Assembly: GCA_903865035.1 (NCBI GenBank)
Contig: CAIPII010000235.1
Location: forward strand, 1-57,944
Direction: 5' to 3'
From: an uncultured Burkholderiales bacterium
GTDB lineage: Bacteria > Pseudomonadota > Gammaproteobacteria > Burkholderiales > Burkholderiaceae_C
Length of the DNA: 57,944 nucleotides
Shown here in pieces: positions 49,932 to 57,944 of this stretch. Position 1 is the stretch's first letter. Each line of letters opens with the position of its first letter. Position numbers and translations under genes: made by a program. A model generated the notes under the pieces. The model made no database searches and had not been told where the DNA came from. It saw nothing but the letters and a program-made list of their open reading frames with translations.

Positions 49932-51914
49932 ATGATTCTCATCAAAGATATCGAACTCAGAAGAGGCGCCAAAACGCTCCTCTCAGGCGTTAACGTCACC
50001 ATCAACCCTGGAGAAAAAATTGGTCTTGTGGGTCGCAACGGTGCGGGAAAGTCAACTTTCTTTGCCCTTCTCACTGGCGAACTGCAAGAAGAAAAGGGCG
50101 AGATGGAAATGCCCGCCCAGTGGCGACTGGCACAAGTGGAACAACACATGCCCGACACGGAGCAATCGGCAAGTGAATATGTGCTGAGCTCTGATTCAGC
50201 ACTGCAAGAGGCTCAAGCACAACTCCTCAAAGCAGAGGAAAGCAATGACGGCATGGCCATTGCTGAAGCTCACTTGGCCTTGGCGGATGCTGGCGTTCAC
50301 GACGCGCTATCCAGAGCGCAATCGCTGATATTAGGCCTGGGATTCAAGCCCAATGAACTCGACAAAAGCGTCAACAGCTTCTCGGGCGGGTGGCGCATGC
50401 GACTGCAACTTGCACGCGCGCTCATGTGTCCATCGGAACTCATGCTGCTCGATGAGCCAACCAATCACTTGGACTTGGACGCCTTGGTTTGGCTTGAGAG
50501 CTGGTTGCAGCGCTACCCTGGAACTTTGGTCATCATCAGTCACGATCGCGAATTCTTAGATGCTGTCACCAAAGTGACCTTACACATTGAGGGCGGCAAA
50601 ATCACGCGTTATGGCGCCAATTACTCCGGTTTTGAGACCATGAGAATACAAGAGATGGTTTTGCAACAAGCCGCCTATGAAAAACAACAAGAGAAAATAT
50701 CGCACCTACAGCATTTCATAGATCGCTTCAAAGCCAAAGCAAGCAAGGCCAAACAGGCTCAAAGCCGGGTCAAAGCGCTCGCTCGCATGGAGAAAATTGC
50801 TCCCATGATGAGTGCTGCCGATTTCACCTTCACTTTTAAAGAGCCCACCCATCTGCCCAATCCCATGCTCTCGATCCAAGATGGTGCTTTTGGATATCGC
50901 GCTGCTTCGGCTCAAGAAACGGTGATCTTGAGTGGAGTCAATCGCTCAGTTTTGAGTGGCCAGCGCATCGGCATCCTTGGTGCCAATGGGCAAGGAAAAT
51001 CAACACTCATTAAAACATTGGCTCAAAGTTTGCCTCTCTTGGATGGTGAGATCGTAGAGGGAAAAGGCTTGAGCGTGGGCTACTTTGCTCAACAAGAGTT
51101 GGATGTTCTTCAACTCGATCAAAGCCCTTTAGAGCACATGATCGAACTCTCAAAACGCGGCCCCATCTCAGGCAGGGAGCAAGAGCTCAGAAATTTTTTA
51201 GGTACTTTCCACTTTGCCGATGCCATGGTCAATCAAGCCGTTGGAACTTTGAGTGGAGGGGAAAAAGCTCGACTGGTCTTGTGCATGATCGTGTGGCAAC
51301 GCCCAAACTTGCTCTTGCTCGATGAGCCAACCAATCACTTGGATTTGATGACGCGCGAAGCACTCGGGATGGCGCTCAATGACTTTGAGGGAACTGTTCT
51401 CCTGGTGAGCCATGATCGTGCCTTGCTTCGCTCAGTGTGTGAAGAGTTTTGGCTCGTCTCTCGATCTGGGATCACTGATTTCACAGGTGACATGGACAGC
51501 TACCAGCGCTATTTGCTTGAAGAATCCAAAAAATTGCGAGAAGCCGCCCTTTCCCAAGAGGATCAACATGCCTTGAAGACGCAAACGATCGCGCTCAAAG
51601 GCATGTCCAAACAAGAGAAAAAAGCACATTCGCAAAAAAAATCACAACTCTCGCAACAACTCCAGCCTTTGAAAAAACAACTCCAAAAGGAGGAGTCAAC
51701 GCTCCAAGCCCTTGAGTTGGAGAAAGAGTCACAACTCGCGCAGCTTGCACAAGACCTGAGCTCAGACGCTTCCCCAAGCGCAAAGCAAGCCCTGTTGGAG
51801 AAGGCCGCTCAGGCGGCAAAGCGCTTGAAAGCCATCGAAGCTGAAATTGCACAAACAGAAGAGAGATGGCTCAAGCTGCAAGAGCAAATTGAGGAGATCA
51901 GCTCAGTGTCGTGA
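49932..51914 (+). CDS. ABC-F family ATP-binding protein (YheS/Uup-like)
   Basis: 660 aa; two Walker A motifs (GRNGAGKST, GANGQGKST), two signature motifs (NSFSGGWRMRLQLARALM, GTLSGGEKARLVLCMIVW), LLLDEPTNHLD twice, charged C-terminal coil. Confidence 0.95.
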   Translation: MILIKDIELRRGAKTLLSGVNVTINPGEKIGLVGRNGAGKSTFFALLTGELQEEKGEMEMPAQWRLAQVEQHMPDTEQSASEYVLSSDSALQEAQAQLLKAEESNDGMAIAEAHLALADAGVHDALSRAQSLILGLGFKPNELDKSVNSFSGGWRMRLQLARALMCPSELMLLDEPTNHLDLDALVWLESWLQRYPGTLVIISHDREFLDAVTKVTLHIEGGKITRYGANYSGFETMRIQEMVLQQAAYEKQQEKISHLQHFIDRFKAKASKAKQAQSRVKALARMEKIAPMMSAADFTFTFKEPTHLPNPMLSIQDGAFGYRAASAQETVILSGVNRSVLSGQRIGILGANGQGKSTLIKTLAQSLPLLDGEIVEGKGLSVGYFAQQELDVLQLDQSPLEHMIELSKRGPISGREQELRNFLGTFHFADAMVNQAVGTLSGGEKARLVLCMIVWQRPNLLLLDEPTNHLDLMTREALGMALNDFEGTVLLVSHDRALLRSVCEEFWLVSRSGITDFTGDMDSYQRYLLEESKKLREAALSQEDQHALKTQTIALKGMSKQEKKAHSQKKSQLSQQLQPLKKQLQKEESTLQALELEKESQLAQLAQDLSSDASPSAKQALLEKAAQAAKRLKAIEAEIAQTEERWLKLQEQIEEISSVS

Positions 51915-52095
51915 AATCCAAAATTGGATTTTGTAACGGTTGCGTAAATTGACGCAAGGCGCAGGTCTAACAGATTGAATTTTCATTACAATTGGGGAAA
52001 AGGTACCTCGGATAAAGCTTCACCATCTGGTTGAGCGAGCGTGAAACATTGAGCCATCGATCAAGACACCCTTTCTTGATCACCTTAACCCCCAC

Positions 52096-54492
52096 ATGCA
52101 CTATCAAACATTTTTGAGCATTGCTCGAGCACTGACCTTAGGAGCCGCATGTGCATTGGCCATTTCGGTCAACTTGGGGGTCGCCTTGGTCTCCATCAGC
52201 AAGGCTCTTTTGCTCGTGGGTTCGGGCTTGTTGATCCTCTTGGCTTACATCGCGGGAAAGAATCCAATTGATCAGCGATCGGCCGCAGAGATACGGCACT
52301 CCATTGGACGGGTTTGGTCCTTGACCACCACGAAAGTGATTTTTGCTTGCTTGATTTGGATGCTGGCGAGCTCCATTTGGACCACAAGCAACACCCACGA
52401 CTGGATGGTGGCTTGGATCCGACATGCAAGACTGCTGGTCTTCCCCCTTCTTGTGTTTTGTCTGATCAACCCAGCAAATGTGATCTTGACCCTCAGAGGA
52501 CTTGTGGCAGGCCAAACTTTTGTGCTGATTTGCTCATGGTTACTTTGGCTTGGTGTGCCGCACATCATGTACAACCCACTCTACCCCAAAGATTGGGGTA
52601 TCGTCATCAACGGACACTTGGAGCAACCCATCATGACAAGTCTCATGGTGGTTTGTGTATGGACACTCAAGGATGAGCTTTTCCCCAAACTCAACCAAAA
52701 ATGGGTGTACCTTTTGTGTGCACTGAGCGTGGGAAATGTGTTTTTCATCATGAACGGTCGCACGGGTTTTCTGGCCATGGTGTTGGCGATGACTTGTGCA
52801 CTTTATTTTTGGTCCAAACAGAAAATCAAATTTAACATCATCTGGATTTCAATTGCACCCCTTCTTTTGGTGATCGCACTCGGATTGTTTTCCCCTCGTT
52901 TTGCGCAAAGGGCCATGGAGGTGAAACACGACATTGAACTCTACAGCCAAGGAAACGATGCCACCTCTCAAGGTTATCGCATCGACTATTGGGTGCAATC
53001 GATCAAAGCGATCAAAGATTCTCCACTCTTTGGCACTGGAGTGGGCAGTTGGCGTCAAGACTACATTGCTTATGGTGGTAACGAACCCAATCCACCATCA
53101 AATCCTCACCAACAGTTCCTGCTGTGGTTTGTCGAGAGTGGTCTGATTGGACTGCTTTTGATGATTGCTCTTTTCGTTGGTTTTTTCAAGGACGCACAAC
53201 TGCTCCCAAAGCGCCCAAAACAAGCGATGCTGAGTGTGACTTGGATCGCTTTGATGGTCAGTATGTTCAATTGCCCTTTCTATGGCGCGGGTATGGGAGA
53301 GTTTTTCATTTTGCTGCTGGCCTGCATGGTGGCCCTAGGACAGTCGCAGACCATCGAACAACCCGCTGGCCCAGACGCTTTGAACACCAGCGATCTCTCT
53401 TGGATTGAACAACTGGGTCAATGGGTCATTACACAACCTTTGTCTCGAACCGTTCCTGGAAACGAGTTGAGCTACCGCAAAAGCGAAGGCCTCAGAAAAC
53501 TAGGATGGAGGCACTTGCGAAAGTTGATCTATCTCCAACTTCACGGGCAGTCTGCCTTGATGGCGACAAAAGGGCATCCAAATTGGAAAAGGGGCTTATG
53601 GATTTATCAGCGAACCGCTCAAATCGGGGACTCCCTGATGGATTTGGCCCCAAGAAATCTTTTCAAACTGAAAGGTCTTGAGGTTGATTTGCTCACACCC
53701 AAGCACCTGTGTGAAATATTCCAAGATGACCCCTACTTTTCACGAGTGTTTGATCGAATCGAAAAGAATCAATTCAAAGATTATGATTTTGTGATCGTTC
53801 AAAGTGTTCACCACAGGGCGCTGAAGGAGAAAATCAAACACTTTCCCAAACTTCCATGGATTTGCATTCAAGGCTTTTACGATGTCCCTGATTTTGCACG
53901 AAGTCAATGGAGTGCTCAACGACTCATTGACGTGTTTGACTGGAGTGAGGAACAAAAAAATCTTGAACAACTTGCCTATCCAAAGCTTGGAGGCATCAAA
54001 CCCTCCTCCAAGTTTGACTCTGAACCGAATATTGACGTGATGATTGCCATTGGTGGAATGGATCCCTCAAGGACTTATCACCAATGGAAGCAAGTCATTG
54101 AGGAATTGGGCAATTTGCAAGTCAAGGAGTGTGTACTGATTGGCCTAGGAGATGTGGCTGAGCAAGAGGCAAAGAAGATACAAAATGAATTGGGCCATCT
54201 TCTGAAAATTAAAAATTTGATCAATCAAACCTCATTGATCGATTGCGCTCGATTGCTTGAAAAAACCCAAACCCTGTTTACCGCGGATGGAGGCATGATG
54301 CATCTGGGCGTTGCCAGCGGCACTCATGAAATAGTGGCCTTGTTCACCCAAGGCATCAACCCATCTTTTCGCCTGCCTTACGCGCACATTGAAGGAGCGA
54401 TTCAAGTCAAAAGCGGTGAAATCAACGACATCGCACCCAATGTCATCATCGAGCGTTTTAAAGCATTGCGTTCACTTCACGCGAACCGTTAA
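52096..54492 (+). CDS. Apparent fusion: O-antigen ligase (WaaL/Wzy_C-like membrane domain) + GT9 heptosyltransferase-like domain
   Basis: 798 aa single ORF. N-half: multi-TM with NGRTGFLAMVLAMTCALYF and GTGVGSWRQDYIAYGGNEPNPPSNPHQQFLLWFVESGLIGLLLMIALFVGFF (O-antigen ligase pattern). C-half: IYQRTAQIGDSLMDLAPRNLFKLKGLEVDLLTPKHL...TLFTADGGMMHLGVASGTHEIVALF (GT9 pattern). Confidence 0.8.
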   Translation: MHYQTFLSIARALTLGAACALAISVNLGVALVSISKALLLVGSGLLILLAYIAGKNPIDQRSAAEIRHSIGRVWSLTTTKVIFACLIWMLASSIWTTSNTHDWMVAWIRHARLLVFPLLVFCLINPANVILTLRGLVAGQTFVLICSWLLWLGVPHIMYNPLYPKDWGIVINGHLEQPIMTSLMVVCVWTLKDELFPKLNQKWVYLLCALSVGNVFFIMNGRTGFLAMVLAMTCALYFWSKQKIKFNIIWISIAPLLLVIALGLFSPRFAQRAMEVKHDIELYSQGNDATSQGYRIDYWVQSIKAIKDSPLFGTGVGSWRQDYIAYGGNEPNPPSNPHQQFLLWFVESGLIGLLLMIALFVGFFKDAQLLPKRPKQAMLSVTWIALMVSMFNCPFYGAGMGEFFILLLACMVALGQSQTIEQPAGPDALNTSDLSWIEQLGQWVITQPLSRTVPGNELSYRKSEGLRKLGWRHLRKLIYLQLHGQSALMATKGHPNWKRGLWIYQRTAQIGDSLMDLAPRNLFKLKGLEVDLLTPKHLCEIFQDDPYFSRVFDRIEKNQFKDYDFVIVQSVHHRALKEKIKHFPKLPWICIQGFYDVPDFARSQWSAQRLIDVFDWSEEQKNLEQLAYPKLGGIKPSSKFDSEPNIDVMIAIGGMDPSRTYHQWKQVIEELGNLQVKECVLIGLGDVAEQEAKKIQNELGHLLKIKNLINQTSLIDCARLLEKTQTLFTADGGMMHLGVASGTHEIVALFTQGINPSFRLPYAHIEGAIQVKSGEINDIAPNVIIERFKALRSLHANR

Positions 54493-54517
54493 TCGCAAAA
54501 AATCTATTAGACTTGCT

Positions 54518-55222
54518 TTATAAACCCAGGTAAGCTTTTTTGATTTCTGGTCTTGATGCAATCTCCGCAGAAGGTCCTTGAGCCACGACTCGCCCATTTT
54601 CCAAAACATACGTTTTTGAAGAAATCGCAAGTGCTCGAGAAACATTTTGCTCAACCAAGAGAACCGCTGTTCCTGATCGGTGAATAGCCTGAATTGCTTT
54701 GAACATATCGCTCACAATGGCTGGCGCCAAGCCAAGTGAGGGCTCATCCAAGAGCAACAATTTGGGCAAAGCCATCATGGCTCGACCAATGGCAACCATT
54801 TGTTGTTGTCCTCCAGAGAGTTCTCCTGCTTTTTGAGAAAGCTTTTGCTTGACCACGGGAAAGAGCTCAAAAACTTGCTCCATCGTTCTGGCCCTCTCAG
54901 ACTTGGCTTTGGGATGCATCGATCCCAACTCCAAATTCTCAAGCACACTCATGCTCGTAAAAAGTCGCCGACTCTCGGGCACCAAAGCAATGCCCTTTTC
55001 GCACAGCAAGTGAGCGCTTAAAGCACTGACATCTTCTCCCATCCAATGCATCCGACCGGCCTTCAAATCATTGAGCCTCATGATGGAATTGATCAATGTG
55101 GTTTTACCGGCACCGTTGGGACCAATCACAGAGACCAGTTCTTGCTCATTGATGTTGAGAGAAAGATCCCACAAAGCTGGAGCTGCGCCGTAGTTGACTT
55201 GTACATTCGTTAAACTCAACAT
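54518..55222 (-). CDS. livF: Branched-chain amino acid ABC transporter ATP-binding protein (LivF type)
   Basis: LSLTNVQVNYGAAPALWDLSLNINEQELVSVIGPNGAGKTTLINSIMRL...GIALVPESRRLFTSMSVLENLELG...LSGGQQQMVAIGRAMMALPKLLLLDEPSLGLAP. Confidence 0.93.
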   Translation of the reverse strand: MLSLTNVQVNYGAAPALWDLSLNINEQELVSVIGPNGAGKTTLINSIMRLNDLKAGRMHWMGEDVSALSAHLLCEKGIALVPESRRLFTSMSVLENLELGSMHPKAKSERARTMEQVFELFPVVKQKLSQKAGELSGGQQQMVAIGRAMMALPKLLLLDEPSLGLAPAIVSDMFKAIQAIHRSGTAVLLVEQNVSRALAISSKTYVLENGRVVAQGPSAEIASRPEIKKAYLGL

Positions 55223-55223
55223 T

Positions 55224-57095
55224 TCAAATCACCTCGGCTTGATCGCCCAAATAAGCTTTGACCACCACCTCTTGCCTCATCACCTCTTGAGGAACACCAC
55301 TGGCAATCACGCGCCCTTGATCAAGAACAACCAAGCGATCAGATAAGGCCATGACGGCTGACATCACATGCTCCACGAACACAATAGATGTACCTTGTGA
55401 CCTGATCAAGCGAATGGTTTGTACGGCCATATCGATCTCAGAGGGTGTAAGACCTGACAAAACCTCATCCAACATGATGACTGCCGGTTGAGCAGCGAGT
55501 GCTCTGGCCAATTCTAAGAATTTGCGCTGATGCAAATTGAGTTCATCGGGATAGTCATCCTTTTTGGCACTCAATCCGGTGAATTCGATCCACTCAAGCG
55601 CCAATCGGTAAGCTTGCTCATCAGACACGCTGTTGGCGCCGAATTGCGCGGATAGCAAAACGTTTTGCAACACCGTCAGCCCCTTAAAGGGCCTCGGGAT
55701 TTGATAGGTTCTGGACACCCCAATTCTGCGAATGAGGTGAGCCGCTTGGCCAGCGCATTCTTGGCCCAATAACTGGATTGATCCTGCACTTGGGGATAAA
55801 TGCCCTGTCACCACATTGATCAGTGTCGACTTGCCTGAACCATTGGGGCCGAGCAAGCCCAATATTTCACCTTGGTACAAGGTCAAATGAACGCCATCCA
55901 AGGCCTTGATTCCAGCAAAATGTTTACACAAACCATTTAACTCTAGAACAACTTTCTTAGACTCGTTGGCCAATCCATGGTCGAGATCTGCGCCAGAGCC
56001 AGACTGGACAGATAGATTTTGGGCATGAGTCAATTCGTGCCTGATGTCTCGAAGGTTCAGATCATTTGAAGCCACCGATTGCTCTTGATGGGCAGAAGAA
56101 TCACTGTGATCGCCCTCAAGTGCCCTCCTGCGATCCAAGCTCCTTTTTCTTTGCTTGGACTGCCAAGTACCCAACAGACCCTCTGGCATGATCAGAACCG
56201 AAAGGGTCAAAATAACACCGATCAATATCCTGCCATAAAGGGCACTTGTACCCTCAGTGAAGGCATTCAGCAAGAAAGTGATCAAAACGGCTCCAAGCAT
56301 TGGGCCGGCCCACTGCCTTGCCCCGCCTAAAATACTCATGAGCACAACGGTCAAAGGCACAGTGATGCTGAATGTTTCACTCACGGTCACATAGGACACA
56401 TAAAGCGCATGAATACTTCCCATCATGCCTGCGAAAAATCCTGACAATGCAAAGGCCTTCATCTTGAGTGCAAACGTTGGAACTCCATGCACCTCTGCAA
56501 CGTCCTCGTCATCGTGAATGGCCAACAACCCCAATCCAGACTGAGAATAAAAAAGGGTTCGAGACGCCCAAATTGAAGCCACAACCATGGCAAAACCAAG
56601 AAGGTAAAAGGAGGAGGATGCGCTGGGTCCAATCATGGGCACTTGCACACCCATCAAATAGACACCAGGACCTCCATCGATTGGGGTGTTCACAATCAAA
56701 GTGGCAAGCACAAAGGTGACAGCCAAAGTGATCAATGCAAACGATTCGCCTCTGATCTTCTTCAGCCTAAAGACCAAGGCTCCCAAAGCCAACGCCAAAA
56801 TGGAGGCACAAATGCCAGATAGAACAGCACTTGGCCAAAATCCAAGTCCGAACTTTCCAGCAAAGGTTGCCATTCCATACATGCCTACGCCAAAAAAAGC
56901 GCCATGCCCAAAAGAAAAATATCCAGAGTAACCGGACATCAAATTCCAACTCGTGGCCAACGTGATCCAAAAAAAGACCACATAGAGCAAGGACTCCAAG
57001 TGATTGGGCATTCCCAAAAATGGCCATCCTGCAAGAATTGCCATCAAAACGAACCATAACCAATTCAGTCCAAGACCTGCACGCGAATTATCCAT
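55224..57095 (-). CDS. Fused branched-chain amino acid ABC transporter permease/ATP-binding protein (LivM-LivG)
   Basis: 623 aa; N-half LivM (TLATSWNLMSGYSGYFSFGHGAFFGVGMYGMATF). C-half LivG (LELNGLCKHFAGIKALDGVHLTLYQGEILGLLGPNGSGKSTLINVVTGHL...IGVSRTYQIPRPFKGLTVLQNVLLSAQFG). Confidence 0.93.
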   Translation of the reverse strand: MDNSRAGLGLNWLWFVLMAILAGWPFLGMPNHLESLLYVVFFWITLATSWNLMSGYSGYFSFGHGAFFGVGMYGMATFAGKFGLGFWPSAVLSGICASILALALGALVFRLKKIRGESFALITLAVTFVLATLIVNTPIDGGPGVYLMGVQVPMIGPSASSSFYLLGFAMVVASIWASRTLFYSQSGLGLLAIHDDEDVAEVHGVPTFALKMKAFALSGFFAGMMGSIHALYVSYVTVSETFSITVPLTVVLMSILGGARQWAGPMLGAVLITFLLNAFTEGTSALYGRILIGVILTLSVLIMPEGLLGTWQSKQRKRSLDRRRALEGDHSDSSAHQEQSVASNDLNLRDIRHELTHAQNLSVQSGSGADLDHGLANESKKVVLELNGLCKHFAGIKALDGVHLTLYQGEILGLLGPNGSGKSTLINVVTGHLSPSAGSIQLLGQECAGQAAHLIRRIGVSRTYQIPRPFKGLTVLQNVLLSAQFGANSVSDEQAYRLALEWIEFTGLSAKKDDYPDELNLHQRKFLELARALAAQPAVIMLDEVLSGLTPSEIDMAVQTIRLIRSQGTSIVFVEHVMSAVMALSDRLVVLDQGRVIASGVPQEVMRQEVVVKAYLGDQAEVI

Positions 57096-57939
57096 GCGAG
57101 CGCCTCGTTAGCAAAATGACAATCAAAAGCGAGAACGAGACCAATGGAGCCCAAGATGGGGCGGTAATGGCCATGGTCATGGATTCGCTGATTCCAATCA
57201 CCAGGCCCGCCAACAAAGGGGCCCAAGGTGACGCCAATTTACCCATCATGACAACGGCAAAAATCACCCCAATCCAAGCAAAAATTTGTGAAGGCGCCAA
57301 AGTAAAGGTTAGTGCCACGCTTACACCTGCGCAAGCAGCCAAGGCACCGCAAACACCAGCCAATCCGAGTGATAACTTGGTTGCATTGATGCCAAACGCT
57401 CTGGCCATCTCAGCATCTTCGGCACTGGCGCGAATGCATTTACCGGTGTCTGTTTTGGTAAGCACCCACCATACGGCAAAAGACGCCAACAAAGCAATCA
57501 ACATGGTGAGCGCTTCTGAATAAGTCACAATGACCCCACCCATGTGAAACTTCATTTCCTCGTACTGAGAAGGCATTCTGCGGAAATCTGCGCTCCAAAA
57601 GAGTTGAATCAACGCCTCAACTGAAACAGCAAGACCAAAAGTGGCCATGAGCGAATTGAATGGCGTGATCGCAAAGCTCGCCAAAAGCCACTGGACCAAA
57701 ATGGCAATCACTGCAAAAACAGGTATCAAAATCGTCAACGAAATCAAAGGATCTAGGTTCAAGCGAGTTTTGAGCTCGTATGTCAAATAAGCGGACAAAA
57801 AGACCCAAGCGAAATGGGCTAAATTGATTTGTTTGAGCAACCCCCAACCCACACTCAAACCCAGTCCAATGAGACCGTATAAAGCACCAATGAATACACC
57901 GGCAGCAAGGGATTGCAATAAAAGATTGGCGCTTGGCAT
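57088..57939 (-). CDS. livH: Branched-chain amino acid ABC transporter permease (LivH type)
   Basis: 283 aa; LLLQSLAAGVFIGALYGLIGLGLSVGWGLLKQINLAHFAWVFLSAYLTY... plus MARAFGINATKLSLGLAGVCGALAACAGV. Confidence 0.92.
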   Translation of the reverse strand: MPSANLLLQSLAAGVFIGALYGLIGLGLSVGWGLLKQINLAHFAWVFLSAYLTYELKTRLNLDPLISLTILIPVFAVIAILVQWLLASFAITPFNSLMATFGLAVSVEALIQLFWSADFRRMPSQYEEMKFHMGGVIVTYSEALTMLIALLASFAVWWVLTKTDTGKCIRASAEDAEMARAFGINATKLSLGLAGVCGALAACAGVSVALTFTLAPSQIFAWIGVIFAVVMMGKLASPWAPLLAGLVIGISESMTMAITAPSWAPLVSFSLLIVILLTRRSHG

Positions 57940-57944
57940 GAGGA

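Noticed and set aside
51917-51936. AAATCCAA-AA-TTGGATTT hairpin after the ABC-F gene
   Set aside because: AT-rich, loop too short, weak stem; possible terminator but not supported well enough to list.

Overview
Annotation was done by eye from the sequence and the supplied ORF track; no database search was run, so family names come from motif recognition. The window looks like a Burkholderiales-type betaproteobacterial chromosome segment (inference). Roughly the left half (0.5-27 kb) is accessory catabolic and uptake content: amidohydrolases, a CapA-like protein, five Bug/TctC-type periplasmic receptors (one frameshifted), a cupin, a luciferase-like monooxygenase, a LysR-divergent operon (SDR, EntE-like aryl-AMP ligase, TIM-barrel amidohydrolase, two enoyl-CoA hydratases), an MFS exporter, a FAH-family enzyme, a VOC protein, and an uncharacterised HD-domain two-gene unit. 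From about 24 kb onward housekeeping genes appear (nnrD-like, murI, guaA, guaB, def, ligA, zipA-like, smc, dapC-dapD-dapE-prmB, ABC-F). These are interrupted by a MarR/CDGSH operon, a B12-binding-type radical SAM gene, a decayed PIN toxin with its antitoxin, and a four-gene catabolic operon (LigI-like, SDR, carboxymuconolactone decarboxylase-like, EthD/DUF4286-like). The right end holds an apparent O-antigen ligase/GT9 fusion and a Liv-type branched-chain amino acid ABC transporter with a permease/ATPase fusion. I found no rRNA, tRNA, CRISPR array, IS element or prophage. The strongest items for a second look are the WaaL-GT9 fusion, the 35-bp palindrome at the MarR/CDGSH operon start, the HD-domain two-gene unit with a possibly RBS-occluding leader, and the uncharacterised catabolic operons. 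Nothing seen is decisive proof of a new system.
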